This document shows, one piece after another, positions 8,239 through 17,502 of a stretch of 64,000 nucleotides of DNA (position 1 is the first letter of the stretch; each line of letters opens with the position of its first letter). The notes under the pieces were generated by a model that saw only the letters and a list, made by a program, of their open reading frames with translations, did not search any database and was not told where the DNA came from. The stretch lies in contig NZ_CP045429.1 in assembly GCF_005886805.2 (NCBI RefSeq), forward strand, positions 2,884,501-2,948,500. Direction: 5' to 3'. Source of the stretch: Pseudoalteromonas rubra. GTDB lineage: Bacteria > Pseudomonadota > Gammaproteobacteria > Enterobacterales > Alteromonadaceae. The position numbers and the translations under genes were made by a program.

Positions 8239-10104
8239 ATGTTCAGACTAACCCCGCTTAACATACTGCTGCTCAGTTTTTGCCTGAGCCTGACCGGGTG
8301 TGGCGGCAGTGATGCCAGCCCAAGCAACACAACCAACCCGACCACCCCACAGCCGGAGCCCGATAATTCAGATGGAGATACTAACAACAATTCTGGCGGC
8401 GATAATAGCGATGATGGTGCAGACGAATCCCCCGACGACAACACATCCGAAATCGACCCGGCCTTTGCCACTGCGCTCACTACATCACGATTTTTACAAC
8501 AGGCGACCTTTGGGGCCCGGCCACAAGATTTGGATACCCTGACAGGAAAAAGCGCATCAAGCTGGTTTAAAGCACAGCTTAAGCTGCCACCCAGCCTGAT
8601 CATGCCGGTGGTGAGCGAGTTTACCCCACCACCAACCGCAGAGGATGACTTTAATGCGCTGTATATCGAATCAACCAGTGTGGCATTCTGGCGCAACGCC
8701 ATTGCTGGTGACGATCAGTTGCGTCAACGGATGGCATTTGCCCTGTCCGAACTGCTGGTGGTATCCAATGCCGGCGGAGAAGAACTGACCGATATCCCTG
8801 AAGCCGTTGCTTCTTATCAGGATATTTTGATCCAGCACGCCTTTGGCAACTATCGGGAGTTACTCGAAGCAGTCACATACTCTCCCGCCATGGGTTTTTA
8901 TCTGACCTATATGGGTAACCTTAAAGGGGATGAAGCCACAGGCAGAATGCCAGATGAAAACTATGCACGTGAGTTACTGCAACTGTTTACTGTTGGGGTT
9001 GTTGCGCTGAATCCAGACGGCACCGAACAGCAAGATGAAAATGGTGCAACAAAAGAGCTGTATAATAATCAGGATATCACCGGCCTGGCACGGGTGTTTA
9101 CGGGTCTGGATATGGACTATGACACGTCTGAAGAGCTGGAGATAAACGAGTTTGCCCTCCCCATGACTGTCTACCCGGAAAATCACTCAGAGAAGAGTAA
9201 AACCTTCCTGGGTACCACAATTGCCGCCGGGACAGGCCCCAAAGCCTCAGTGACACAGGCGCTGGATCATATTTTTGCCCATCCAAATGTGCCCCCTTTC
9301 GTTGCAAAGCAACTGATCCAGCGACTGGTCACTTCTAACCCCTCTCCCGGCTACGTAACACGTGTTGGTACAGCGTTTAGCACCGGCCGCACAACTTTGC
9401 CCGATGGCAGCTTAGTAGGAGATGGCCGTCGTGGCGATTTAACCGCAACACTGGCAGCAATTTTATTTGACCCGGATGCCAGAGCGAACGCCACAGAGCG
9501 TGGCGGTAAGATCCGTGAACCTATCTTACGCTTTACACAGTGGGCACGGGCGTTTGCTGTCAAAAACATCACCCCGGAATACCAGGAAATGCTGTGGGAC
9601 ACCCGAGATGCCAGTATGCTGGGCCAACACCCCTATCGCTCACCCAGTGTCTTTAACTTCTTCCGCCCCGGTTATACTGCACCGGGCAGCGTGAGCGCAG
9701 CCAATGGTATGGTGGCTCCTGAGCTGCAGATCACCAACGCCAGCACCATTACCGGCTACGCCAACTTCATGACTTACTACATTACCGGGTTACAACAAGA
9801 AGTAGATGTCGAGGAACTGCAAGTTATCTATGACGAAGAAAATATTCCGCTCAATGCTCAAAACGCCGCAGAGAGCTTCCTCGCAAGCTACGACACAGAA
9901 CTGGCGCTGGCAGGTGATCTCAGCGCACTGATAGCTCGCCTGGACCTGTTGCTATGCGCCGGGCAACTCAGTGCCACCAGCAAGCAATCGATCCAGGACA
10001 TAATACAAACGGTGGCACAAAACGACGACGCCGAGCCGCTGCGGCTCGTGCACCTGGCCATTTTACTGGTTATGACCTCACCTGATTACTTAGTTCAGAA
10101 ATAG
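8239..10104 (+). CDS. DUF1800 family lipoprotein
   Basis: A 621-residue protein with a lipobox ending LTGC (Cys21), then an acidic low-complexity linker (about 25-75, rich in Asp, Asn, Ser and Gly), then the DUF1800 domain. Recognisable DUF1800 features are SRFLQQATFGARPQDLD near the start, a PDENYARELLQLFTVG stretch in the middle, and GHPYRSPSVFNFFRPGYTAPG-like residues later. DUF1800 genes almost always sit next to a DUF1501 gene, as here 11 bases downstream. The biochemical function of the pair is unknown; they are exported and conserved. The leader carries a likely response-regulator site and an inverted repeat over the ribosome site, so the kinase-regulator pair just upstream probably controls it. 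Confidence 0.92.
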   Translation: MFRLTPLNILLLSFCLSLTGCGGSDASPSNTTNPTTPQPEPDNSDGDTNNNSGGDNSDDGADESPDDNTSEIDPAFATALTTSRFLQQATFGARPQDLDTLTGKSASSWFKAQLKLPPSLIMPVVSEFTPPPTAEDDFNALYIESTSVAFWRNAIAGDDQLRQRMAFALSELLVVSNAGGEELTDIPEAVASYQDILIQHAFGNYRELLEAVTYSPAMGFYLTYMGNLKGDEATGRMPDENYARELLQLFTVGVVALNPDGTEQQDENGATKELYNNQDITGLARVFTGLDMDYDTSEELEINEFALPMTVYPENHSEKSKTFLGTTIAAGTGPKASVTQALDHIFAHPNVPPFVAKQLIQRLVTSNPSPGYVTRVGTAFSTGRTTLPDGSLVGDGRRGDLTATLAAILFDPDARANATERGGKIREPILRFTQWARAFAVKNITPEYQEMLWDTRDASMLGQHPYRSPSVFNFFRPGYTAPGSVSAANGMVAPELQITNASTITGYANFMTYYITGLQQEVDVEELQVIYDEENIPLNAQNAAESFLASYDTELALAGDLSALIARLDLLLCAGQLSATSKQSIQDIIQTVAQNDDAEPLRLVHLAILLVMTSPDYLVQK

Positions 10105-10115
10105 GAGTAAAGCCC

Positions 10116-11468
10116 ATGAACAGACGCGATTTTATCAAACTCAGCGGTGCCTCCGTAATGGCTTCTTCGATGTTTCAGTTAGGTCAGGCTCTGGCAAACA
10201 GTCCGTCGCAAGATAATGATTACAAAGCCCTGGTCTGCGTATTTTTATACGGTGGCATGGACAATCATGACACCATAATTCCTTATGACGAGGCCAGTTA
10301 CACACAATGGGCTGGCCACCGACAAAGTTTGCTGGGTAAATACACGACCCCACGCACACTGGCCAACCTGTTACCGATTGCAACACCCGGGCGTTTTGGC
10401 ACGCGCCGCTTCGCCTTGCCCGCGGAATTAGCCGGGCTGGCAAACTTATATCAGCAAAATAAGCTGGCCGTGGTTGGCAATGTTGGTCCACTACTGAGTC
10501 CGGTTACCGCCGCTATGATTGCACAGGATACGGCACGTTTGCCATCCAGGCTGTTCTCTCACAACGACCAACAATCAACCTGGATGTCTGGCGCTGCCGA
10601 GGGCGCACAATTTGGTTGGGGAGGCTTGATCAATGATGCCCTGATGACACAAGGCCACACCGCCAATACGCCATTTAATGCCATTACGACGGCAGATGGC
10701 GCTTTATGGCTGACCGGTAAGCAAACCGCACCGTACCATGTCAGTGACGGACAAGCCGCCACCATCGAGGCATTGGAAGAATTTGACGACCATCCAGAAC
10801 TGGTCGCACATTTCAGCAACCAACCTCAGAATGCGCAACAGTTTTTGCAGCAGGACGTCACCAACGCCATTAACAGTGCCTATCAGGCCAACAGCCAGTT
10901 TAATGCAGCGCAAGCTAACACGACCGTCACACTGCCAGAGTTTCCGGCAACTTCGTTAGGCAAACAATTGCAAACCGTGGGTAACAGCATTGCTGCGCGC
11001 CAGCAACTGGGGGCCTCAAGACAAGTCTATGTAGTCGCCATGGGTGGATTTGACACCCACTCCGGGCAGGCACAAAACCTGCCCAAATTGCAGGCCACAC
11101 TGGACAATGCGCTGGTGGCGTTTAACACTGCAATGGAAAGCCTCAACCTCAGTGAGCAGGTCACCGTATTTACAGCATCTGATTTTGGCAGAACACTGGC
11201 CATTAATGGTGATGGCACCGATCATGGCTGGGCAGGACACCACTTTGTGATGGGAGGCGCGGTCAATGGTGGTACCATTTTTGGCGATATTCCCAACGCA
11301 GAGCTCAACCATGAACTGGATGCTGGTGGTGGTCGTCTCATCCCGACCACCTCAGTTGATCAGTACGCTGCCAGCCTGGGTCAATGGATGGGGTTGGATT
11401 TGGGCACGCTCAACGGCATCTTTCCCAATCTGAATAACTTCAACGGACCACTTTCTTTGTTTAAATGA
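10116..11468 (+). CDS. DUF1501 family protein, Tat-exported
   Basis: A 450-residue protein starting with a twin-arginine signal (RRDFIK at residues 3-8, then a hydrophobic stretch ending near ALA), so it should fold in the cytoplasm and pass through the Tat system. The DUF1501 domain is related to the alkaline-phosphatase/sulfatase superfamily; visible motifs are FLYGGMDNHDTIIP, MGGFDTHSGQ and SDFGRTL with DGTDHGWAGHH. These Asp and His residues could bind metal. It is translated right after the DUF1800 lipoprotein (11-base gap). The enzymatic activity of the family has not been established to my knowledge. Confidence 0.94.
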   Translation: MNRRDFIKLSGASVMASSMFQLGQALANSPSQDNDYKALVCVFLYGGMDNHDTIIPYDEASYTQWAGHRQSLLGKYTTPRTLANLLPIATPGRFGTRRFALPAELAGLANLYQQNKLAVVGNVGPLLSPVTAAMIAQDTARLPSRLFSHNDQQSTWMSGAAEGAQFGWGGLINDALMTQGHTANTPFNAITTADGALWLTGKQTAPYHVSDGQAATIEALEEFDDHPELVAHFSNQPQNAQQFLQQDVTNAINSAYQANSQFNAAQANTTVTLPEFPATSLGKQLQTVGNSIAARQQLGASRQVYVVAMGGFDTHSGQAQNLPKLQATLDNALVAFNTAMESLNLSEQVTVFTASDFGRTLAINGDGTDHGWAGHHFVMGGAVNGGTIFGDIPNAELNHELDAGGGRLIPTTSVDQYAASLGQWMGLDLGTLNGIFPNLNNFNGPLSLFK

Positions 11469-11509
11469 CATCAAGACTAAACGTTCCTTGTCTATAGTAC
11501 GTAAAAGTA

Positions 11510-11535
11510 GAAGCCTGGCTCAGTGTTCAGGCTTC
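11510..11535 (+). other. Hairpin between DUF1501 and MipA genes
   Basis: GAAGCCTG and CAGGCTTC (8-bp stem, 10-base loop) in the 120-base gap. No T-run follows, so it may stabilise the upstream mRNA or weaken read-through rather than terminate. Confidence 0.35.
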
Positions 11536-11588
11536 GGTTCATCATGCACACGTGATAGCAGAACAATAAACTCAGATAAGGACACACT

Positions 11589-12359
11589 ATGTTTAAACAC
11601 GCAATTTGTATTGGTTCCCTGCTGGCTGCCTCATTGCCTCTTCAGGCTCAAAATGATGAGCGGGGCGCGGCAAGAGCGCAACTTGAACCCAAGGGTTTCT
11701 TGTACGGCATTGGGCTTGGCGTCAGTGAAGAGATATACCAGGGCTACGACAGGCGTGTGATCCCCTTACCCATCTTGGGTTACCGGGGAGATAAACTCTC
11801 CGTGCTGGGACCGTTCATCAGCTATGAAGTGCTGGAAGTCAACGACATAGAGATCCTGCTTCAGGCTGCCCCGCGCTTTCAGGGCTTCGATGAATCGGAC
11901 AGCTATGTGTTTAAAGGCATGGCTGAGCGTGACTTCTCGATGGATGCCGGTATTGGTATCAAATACGAGCGTAACAACTGGAAGTTCAACGTCTCTGCGG
12001 TACATGATGTGCTGGATAAATCGGATGGCTACGAGCTGTCAACCGGGCTTGGTAAGGTCTTTAAATCCGGTCCGTTTTTCTACGAACCCAGCCTCACCGT
12101 CAGCTATCTGGATAGCAATCATGTTGACTATTATTACGGAGTAAGACAGAGCGAAGCCACCAACGCAAGACCATACTACCAAGGCGACAATGCCACTAAT
12201 GTCGCGCTGGGCTTCTCAGTGTCAACACCCATCTTTTTTGACGGTTTTACCCAACTTGCGTTTGACTACACCTGGTTTGATGACAGCATCACCGACAGCC
12301 CGCTGGTCGACAGTGACGGCAGTTTCTCAGTTCGCTTGCTGTTCAGTAAGTTCTTTTAG
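11589..12359 (+). CDS. MipA/OmpV family outer-membrane protein
   Basis: A 256-residue protein with a signal peptide (cleavage about residue 20, LPLQAQ) and repeated amphipathic beta strands ending in phenylalanine (SKFF), the C-terminal signature of outer-membrane barrels. FLYGIGLGVSEEIYQGYDRRVIPLPI-type residues at the start are typical of MipA (MltA-interacting protein) and OmpV. Members have been linked to murein-enzyme scaffolding, osmolarity response and antibiotic entry. It follows DUF1501 by 120 bases on the same strand and may be part of the two-component regulon. It is full length. Confidence 0.9.
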   Translation: MFKHAICIGSLLAASLPLQAQNDERGAARAQLEPKGFLYGIGLGVSEEIYQGYDRRVIPLPILGYRGDKLSVLGPFISYEVLEVNDIEILLQAAPRFQGFDESDSYVFKGMAERDFSMDAGIGIKYERNNWKFNVSAVHDVLDKSDGYELSTGLGKVFKSGPFFYEPSLTVSYLDSNHVDYYYGVRQSEATNARPYYQGDNATNVALGFSVSTPIFFDGFTQLAFDYTWFDDSITDSPLVDSDGSFSVRLLFSKFF

Positions 12360-12362
12360 ACA

Positions 12363-12396
12363 CAAAAAAGCCGCAGCTCATATAGAGACTGCGGCC
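12363..12396 (-). terminator. Intrinsic terminator of the GDPD gene
   Basis: The stem GCCGCAG/CTGCGGC (12370-12376 and 12389-12395) is followed on the minus strand by six T (12369-12364). It sits 13 bases past the GDPD stop. The plus-strand MipA gene ends at 12359, so the hairpin may also slow its transcript. Confidence 0.85.
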
Positions 12397-12408
12397 TGTT
12401 ATGTCGGA

Positions 12409-13839
12409 TTAGATACTTGCTGGCATACCCATACAACTAGCATAGTAAGTCGTTGTAGCTGGCCAATCAGAGAATACGCCCATTACGCCCACATCTTTCG
12501 CCAGTACATCAAGTAGTTTAAAGGTATCACCATCGTTATTAATCATACCTTCACCACGGTGTGCGCCGTTGACACTTTGATAGTACCAGCCGCCGCCAGC
12601 TGCCAGGTGGCCTGAACGCTCCAGTGTCCAGGTAATGATACCAAGGCCTGCATCACGTGCCGCTTTGGCATACGCAGATGGCACCATTTCGCCGTTTTCC
12701 TCGGTTACCAGCACCCACATAGGTGGTGCAATGATCTTCACGCCGTCTGCTGCCAGCTCAGCCATCGTAGGCGCCAATAGTTCAGGGTTGTTGACCAGTT
12801 GCTGCGGCGTAACCCCCTTTTCATTCTCCGCCGTTTGCGCTTCATAACGGTCATCCAGATAAACTGCCTGTGCACCAAATTGCGGATTTTGCGCTATCCA
12901 ATAGTTGATGTCATCTCGGTTAAATGACTGTGCCCAGACGTGTTTAGGATCAACACCCGCAGCCTTGTACTCATCAATCATTTTCTGAGCATAATCCTGC
13001 TGCGAAAACCCTTCGAATGGCATAGTGACGGATGGAGACTTAAGCTCAGGCGTCATCTTAGTACCTAGCTCTTTGAACAGAGCAATACTTTCTGCGTGGG
13101 TCATTAGTGTACCCCGGCTGGCATACAAGTCAGTGCGCCAGTTCGACGTACCATTCATGTATTCTTCCACTGTGGTACCCATAGAGTTTGCAGCGTCCAT
13201 TTTACCTTCAAGCGTCATAAACTCCGCCAGCGTAATGTCGCTGGTACAACACTTAGCCTGAGCCACAACGCCATTTTCAGGATCTGCCGGTACAAACGGC
13301 GTTGAACATTTCTGTGCCAGGTCAGTTTCCAGGATGTTAGTCGTGGTGTGCAGATCGCACTGAGAGTGGCGACATACCAGCTCTTTGTCTTTGGTGAAGG
13401 TTACATCACACTCCAAGATACCCGCGCCCATTTTGGCCGCTGCGAGATACGACTCTTTAGTGTGCTCAGGAAACTGCATTGGTGCACCACGGTGGCCAAT
13501 TGAAAAGTCCGTTTTGTAGAAAGGACCATTTGAACATTGAGCCAGTTTGTCTTTTAACTCACCCTCATCCATGTCCTGCACCAAAAAATCCGGGCGCGTA
13601 CCAACTTGCATATTGTTGGCACCACCAGCGGGTACTTCCACCACAACCGGTACTTCAATCGTTTTGATTTCTGTAATGGTATCGGTAACCACAATCGTCT
13701 TTTCAACTTCCACTACCTGAGTTTGCGTGTCTGTGGTGACAACCGCTTTTTCTACTTCAACCACTTCGGTTTTGTCGTCATCACAACCAGCAAGTAGCAA
13801 AGCTGCAATCACAGCAGAGAGAGATGTTACTTTTTTCAT
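12409..13839 (-). CDS. Glycerophosphodiester phosphodiesterase lipoprotein
   Basis: A 476-residue lipoprotein (lipobox LLAGC). After the anchor comes a repetitive valine/glutamate/threonine-rich stalk with two near-copies of a VVEVEK...VVTD unit (about residues 22-60). The GDPD domain follows: GHRGAP and PEHTKESY near residue 120, the ECDVTFTKD metal-binding pair and RHSQCDL with the second catalytic His. It should hydrolyse glycerophosphodiesters to glycerol-3-phosphate and an alcohol at the cell surface or in the periplasm. The longer frame begins at 13863, but the ATG at 13839 has a good ribosome site (AGGAATAAC) and starts a proper signal peptide ([10 protein letters not shown]). Confidence 0.92.
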   Translation of the reverse strand: MKKVTSLSAVIAALLLAGCDDDKTEVVEVEKAVVTTDTQTQVVEVEKTIVVTDTITEIKTIEVPVVVEVPAGGANNMQVGTRPDFLVQDMDEGELKDKLAQCSNGPFYKTDFSIGHRGAPMQFPEHTKESYLAAAKMGAGILECDVTFTKDKELVCRHSQCDLHTTTNILETDLAQKCSTPFVPADPENGVVAQAKCCTSDITLAEFMTLEGKMDAANSMGTTVEEYMNGTSNWRTDLYASRGTLMTHAESIALFKELGTKMTPELKSPSVTMPFEGFSQQDYAQKMIDEYKAAGVDPKHVWAQSFNRDDINYWIAQNPQFGAQAVYLDDRYEAQTAENEKGVTPQQLVNNPELLAPTMAELAADGVKIIAPPMWVLVTEENGEMVPSAYAKAARDAGLGIITWTLERSGHLAAGGGWYYQSVNGAHRGEGMINNDGDTFKLLDVLAKDVGVMGVFSDWPATTTYYASCMGMPASI

Positions 13840-13952
13840 TGTTATTCCTAAGTTTACGTCCAAATAAAGCGTTTTTATTCTTCAAGGAAATAACAATAGA
13901 GGGACACTATTACCGAAGTAGGAACAGTCAGTGACCTTTTTATGACTCGTCG

Positions 13953-14426
13953 CTACTGATATTGTGCAGCTGTAATAAACTCTCCAAAGGCTTCACACCA
14001 GACAATCACAGTATTGTAATCCGCCGGATTGACCTGCTGGGGTACATCCACCACAAAGTTGCTAAAGGTTTTAATGTCACCGACTTCAACCATGGTGCTT
14101 TTGAGGCGATTAAAATCGGCTTCTGTTTCCACAAACTGAGGTGACAAATACAAACGATAATCAGGCCCCGGGGCTAGCTCGCCAAGCAAAGTAATGTGAT
14201 CTTTGCTGATCGAAACCATGCCTTCACCCCAGTGTAATGCATCACTGTCTTGTAAAGATTTACGAAATTGTGCCGAATAATCTGCCCCTAAAGAGGCGGC
14301 TGTGACGGCTCCCTCGTTAGGTGCAGGTGGTGCAGTTAGAATGGGCAGCATATAGATGCCACCCGCGAAACCGGCGAATCCAACCAGGCCATGGGTAATG
14401 ATGAGCGTAAACGCACGTAATGTCAT
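13953..14426 (-). CDS. DM13-domain exported protein
   Basis: A 157-residue protein with one N-terminal hydrophobic segment (about 5-30) acting as signal or anchor, then a DM13 domain (about 60-155) ending NTVIVWCEAFGEFITAAQYQ, where the single Cys in the VxWC motif is the family hallmark. DM13 domains have been proposed to take part in redox or electron transfer; a cytochrome-like role is a prediction in the literature, not shown here. It lies between the GDPD gene and a TetR gene on the same strand. Confidence 0.85.
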   Translation of the reverse strand: MTLRAFTLIITHGLVGFAGFAGGIYMLPILTAPPAPNEGAVTAASLGADYSAQFRKSLQDSDALHWGEGMVSISKDHITLLGELAPGPDYRLYLSPQFVETEADFNRLKSTMVEVGDIKTFSNFVVDVPQQVNPADYNTVIVWCEAFGEFITAAQYQ

Positions 14427-14586
14427 AGTCTCTTTTCCTTATAGCTGATGGGCTAAAGTGTAGTACAACTGAGCGCACACTCAGGTACTCATCACACTGT
14501 GTTTTTATGACTGTACCTTTTGAGGTTACATTGAATATTTGCCCGTAGTGCAATTACCTACACCGTACATATGAGTGCTGCAAAAG

Positions 14587-15195
14587 TTAGACCCGATAAT
14601 AAGCCAGAAAGAACGCCACGGTTTCCGCTGTAAGTACGTCAATCTGTTCTTGGGTCAGTGCGGGTTGTTGATGCAAAATCTGAGGCCAAAAGGCCTGCCC
14701 TTTTAACAGACTGATCAGCTGGGCATGTGCGCTTTGAGGATCTGCCTGACGCAACTGTCCATGTAACATGGCTTGCTTAATCCAGCGGATCAAGGCGGTT
14801 TCCTGATCAAAAAACTCGCTCATTTCAGCAGTGAAAATATCAGGGTTAAACAAACAATACCCTATCGCTACTCGGATCAGTTCCTGCAAATTCTGATTGC
14901 TCAGAAAATCCAGCTCATTCTTCAGTAATGCAGCCAGCTGTAAATCCAGTTCTGTGTCATGCACATACTCTATGTCACACGTCAAAATGTTCTGACGCCA
15001 GATTTCTTTGATGATATGCGTCACTAACTGTTCTTTGCTTTCAAAGTGATTGTATACGGTACGCTTTGAAACCTGAGCAGTTTCGGCAATCTTGTCCATG
15101 CTGGTGTCGCTGACACCATATTGCTGAAACGCGCTCAGGGCACCATCTATGATGGCCTGTCGTTTTAGCATACTGCGGGTAACTTTTACGGTCAT
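14587..15195 (-). CDS. TetR-family transcriptional regulator
   Basis: A 202-residue repressor-type protein with an N-terminal helix-turn-helix (about 10-58; VSDTSMDKIAETAQVSKRTV recognition area) and an all-helical ligand domain of the AefR-like type. It is on the same strand as, and 160 bases upstream of, the DM13 gene, which makes that gene a candidate target. The ligand is unknown. Start and length fit the family. Confidence 0.9.
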   Translation of the reverse strand: MTVKVTRSMLKRQAIIDGALSAFQQYGVSDTSMDKIAETAQVSKRTVYNHFESKEQLVTHIIKEIWRQNILTCDIEYVHDTELDLQLAALLKNELDFLSNQNLQELIRVAIGYCLFNPDIFTAEMSEFFDQETALIRWIKQAMLHGQLRQADPQSAHAQLISLLKGQAFWPQILHQQPALTQEQIDVLTAETVAFFLAYYRV

Positions 15196-15309
15196 TGTGG
15201 GTTCATTGTATGTAACTTGCTTCTGACTATTTTTACACTTACCAGTTTACTTTTCAATTTATCCTTGTTGTTCTAAAGCACGGCTTCCTTGCTGTCATTG
15301 CTTTGATAC

Positions 15310-16350
15310 TCAATCGAATTGTGCAATCTGCTGCTGTTTCAGTATGGTCTCTATGATATGCACGTAATGATAGCGCTCAGCCAGGTCCAGTGGCGTGTCA
15401 TTTTCATAGGTTTTGAGCTGCAATTGTGCGCCACCTTGAATAAACACTTTAGCTGCTTTGGTGTGTCCATGCCAGATGGCATCATGAAGCGGCGTATAGC
15501 CATTGTTTGGGCCCTGTGCATTTAGAACCAAAGAGCCACGCTTATCATCAATCAGCAGTCTGACTATATCAGCATGCCCCATATAGCCCGCCTTATGCAG
15601 GGCAATGGCGTTCATAGGGTAGCCCGGTATTGTCTGGTCAGCATTATGCGCCAGTAGCAGTTCTACCACACTGCCATACCCTTCTCTTGCAGCAACCAAC
15701 AATGGGGTGTGCAAGTCATTGCGGTTAGAATAGACGGGCCGGCGCTGATTAACGTTCTGACCAGCTGCGAGTAACGCAGTGATCTGAGTAACTTTCTGCG
15801 CTTCACTCAACGCGCTACTTTCAACTACATTGAGGATCTTCTGTTGCGCTAACATGGCCTGTTGCTGAGCACGTTTGTGGGCAAAAAGCGCCGCCAGTTC
15901 GTCATAACGGCGTGCTTCACTGGCTATAATTTGTTTGTCCCAGCCTCCAATTAACTGCTCAGCCTTGGCACCCGTTGGCGTTGTCAATTCGATATTCAGT
16001 TCGGGGTGTTTGAATAATTCAATAATGTTGTCTGGCTTTGAATACCAGGTTGCTATCATTAACGGCGTAAAACCGGAGCGCGGTGCCTGTAAGTTGATAA
16101 ATGCGCCTTCTCTGATCAGCAGTGCCAATATCTGAGTATGATCGGTCTGCGCAGCGATATGTAACGGACTGTTTCCCATTCTGGAATCCAATTGATTGAC
16201 ATCTGCCCCGGCACTCAGCAAGCGCTTTACCAGTGATATATCGCCACTGATCACAGCCTGATGCAACCTGGGTAACTCAGGCTTTGGAGTGGCATGTGCA
16301 AAAGAAGAAAAAAGCACGAATACAACCGTGATGAATAAAGATACTTTCAT
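15310..16350 (-). CDS. Secreted ankyrin-repeat protein
   Basis: A 346-residue protein with a signal peptide (MKVSLFITVVFVLFSSFAHA) and about seven ankyrin repeats in two blocks (about 25-110 and 205-330), recognisable from GNSPLHIAAQTDHTQILALL, GFTPLMIATWY and GYTPLHDAIWHGHTKAAKVF. Ankyrin repeats bind protein partners; in the periplasm of proteobacteria such proteins often accompany catalases or toxins, neither of which is adjacent. The frame stays open to a GTG at 16377, overlapping the previous stop, but the ATG at 16350 has an AAGG ribosome site and begins a clean signal peptide. It is probably co-transcribed with the flavodoxin gene. Confidence 0.88.
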   Translation of the reverse strand: MKVSLFITVVFVLFSSFAHATPKPELPRLHQAVISGDISLVKRLLSAGADVNQLDSRMGNSPLHIAAQTDHTQILALLIREGAFINLQAPRSGFTPLMIATWYSKPDNIIELFKHPELNIELTTPTGAKAEQLIGGWDKQIIASEARRYDELAALFAHKRAQQQAMLAQQKILNVVESSALSEAQKVTQITALLAAGQNVNQRRPVYSNRNDLHTPLLVAAREGYGSVVELLLAHNADQTIPGYPMNAIALHKAGYMGHADIVRLLIDDKRGSLVLNAQGPNNGYTPLHDAIWHGHTKAAKVFIQGGAQLQLKTYENDTPLDLAERYHYVHIIETILKQQQIAQFD

Positions 16351-16376
16351 GAGAATTAACCTTGTCATAATACGCA

Positions 16377-17345
16377 CTACTTTGCCTGCTCGGTTGCCAT
16401 AACCTGATAGTCTGTAATCTGAACAAGGTTGCCGACCAGATTAACCTGCCAGACTTCGTTAACCAGTAAATTTACTGCCTGCCCGCCTAAAGGTGAGTCT
16501 TTATAGTTCTCGGCTATCAGCCGAACACGTAATTCAATCCGATATGACTCCTTACCTTTCTCTCTCACCTCAATTTGTTCAACTAAATGCTCGCAGCCGG
16601 GCTTAAAGGTGCGCCTCGCTGCTGTGTACCAATCTCTGAATCCCTCATGGCCCTGATAGTGATCCCCCATCATGTCGAGCGTAATGTCTTCAGATAAGGC
16701 GCGGATGAACTCCGCACTGTCAGCAGGCAATACGTCAAATCGGGCAAACCACTCCCTCACAAACCGCTCAATCTGTATGGCCGGATCATGTATCACATTT
16801 TGAATACGTTCGCACAAACGCGATGCATGTGCTTTAGCTTTGCTCTGTACGTCCGATAACTCGTTGTAAACCCCGGGTATATACACCATGCCATGGGTAT
16901 AAACGGGTTCAATAAATTGCATACCGGTTAAATACACTGTTTGCTGTAAAGGTCGGAGCATTTGTTCAATTTCAAAGTGGTTATAGCCAAGTGGATCGTA
17001 AGATGACTCAGGCCCGCCCACTGTGAACGATAAAATGCATGCCTTCCCTTTGAGTTTGTCGCCACTCGCACCATATGCAAAGTTATAACTCAGCACATCA
17101 TCCAGCCATTTTTTGAGTAATGCCGGCACTGAATACCAGTAAAAGGGAAATTGCAGCACAATGACATCTGCCGACAACAACGCTTGCTGTTCGGCTTCAA
17201 CATCAATATTGAAATCTGGATAGCGTTCATCTAAACGCCGAATTTCCACCTCGGAGACAGCCTGAGAAATTTCATCCAGGATCACACGATTGGTGTTTGA
17301 AGCCGCCAGGTTTGGATGCCCGGAAATCACGACCACTTTGCTCAT
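16377..17345 (-). CDS. Flavodoxin-fold NAD(P)H quinone reductase fused to an NTF2-like domain
   Basis: A 322-residue two-domain protein. Residues 1-190 match the NQO1/MdaB/KefF flavodoxin-like reductases: SGHPN near the start, QFPFYWYSVPALLKKWLDD and TVGGPESSY for flavin and substrate binding. Residues about 200-315 form an NTF2/SnoaL-like domain (ERFVREWFARFDVLP, then MGDHYQGHEGFRDWY). Reductases of this type use NAD(P)H to reduce quinones or activate potassium efflux; the added NTF2 domain is unusual and may bind a small substrate. It is divergent from a LysR gene with a dyad-rich spacer, suggesting electrophile- or quinone-induced control. Confidence 0.85.
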   Translation of the reverse strand: MSKVVVISGHPNLAASNTNRVILDEISQAVSEVEIRRLDERYPDFNIDVEAEQQALLSADVIVLQFPFYWYSVPALLKKWLDDVLSYNFAYGASGDKLKGKACILSFTVGGPESSYDPLGYNHFEIEQMLRPLQQTVYLTGMQFIEPVYTHGMVYIPGVYNELSDVQSKAKAHASRLCERIQNVIHDPAIQIERFVREWFARFDVLPADSAEFIRALSEDITLDMMGDHYQGHEGFRDWYTAARRTFKPGCEHLVEQIEVREKGKESYRIELRVRLIAENYKDSPLGGQAVNLLVNEVWQVNLVGNLVQITDYQVMATEQAK

Positions 17346-17430
17346 AGTTACCTCTTTGCAAAAACTTAATCAACACCGGCCTAAACACGGCTTTGTCATA
17401 ATCTGGCAAACAGTATATTGCGCCCAATTA

Positions 17431-17477
17431 CTAAAAATTAGATGCCAATTAACTAATAAATTGATAGCTTATAGCTA
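17431..17477. promoter_or_regulatory. LysR-type operator region
   Basis: The 157-base space between the flavodoxin and LysR genes contains CTAAAAATTAG (17431-17441), an ATTAG/CTAAT pair (17437-17441 and 17453-17457) with 11 bases between the arms, and TAGCT-TAT-AGCTA (17465-17477). The 11-base interrupted dyad matches the general T-N11-A form of LysR sites. Confidence 0.4.
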
Positions 17478-17502
17478 ATAATAAAATGATGAGTTACCGC
17501 AT

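Noticed and set aside
11488..11760. 90-codon frame overlapping the MipA gene start
   Set aside because: It overlaps the MipA signal peptide in another frame and has no family features.
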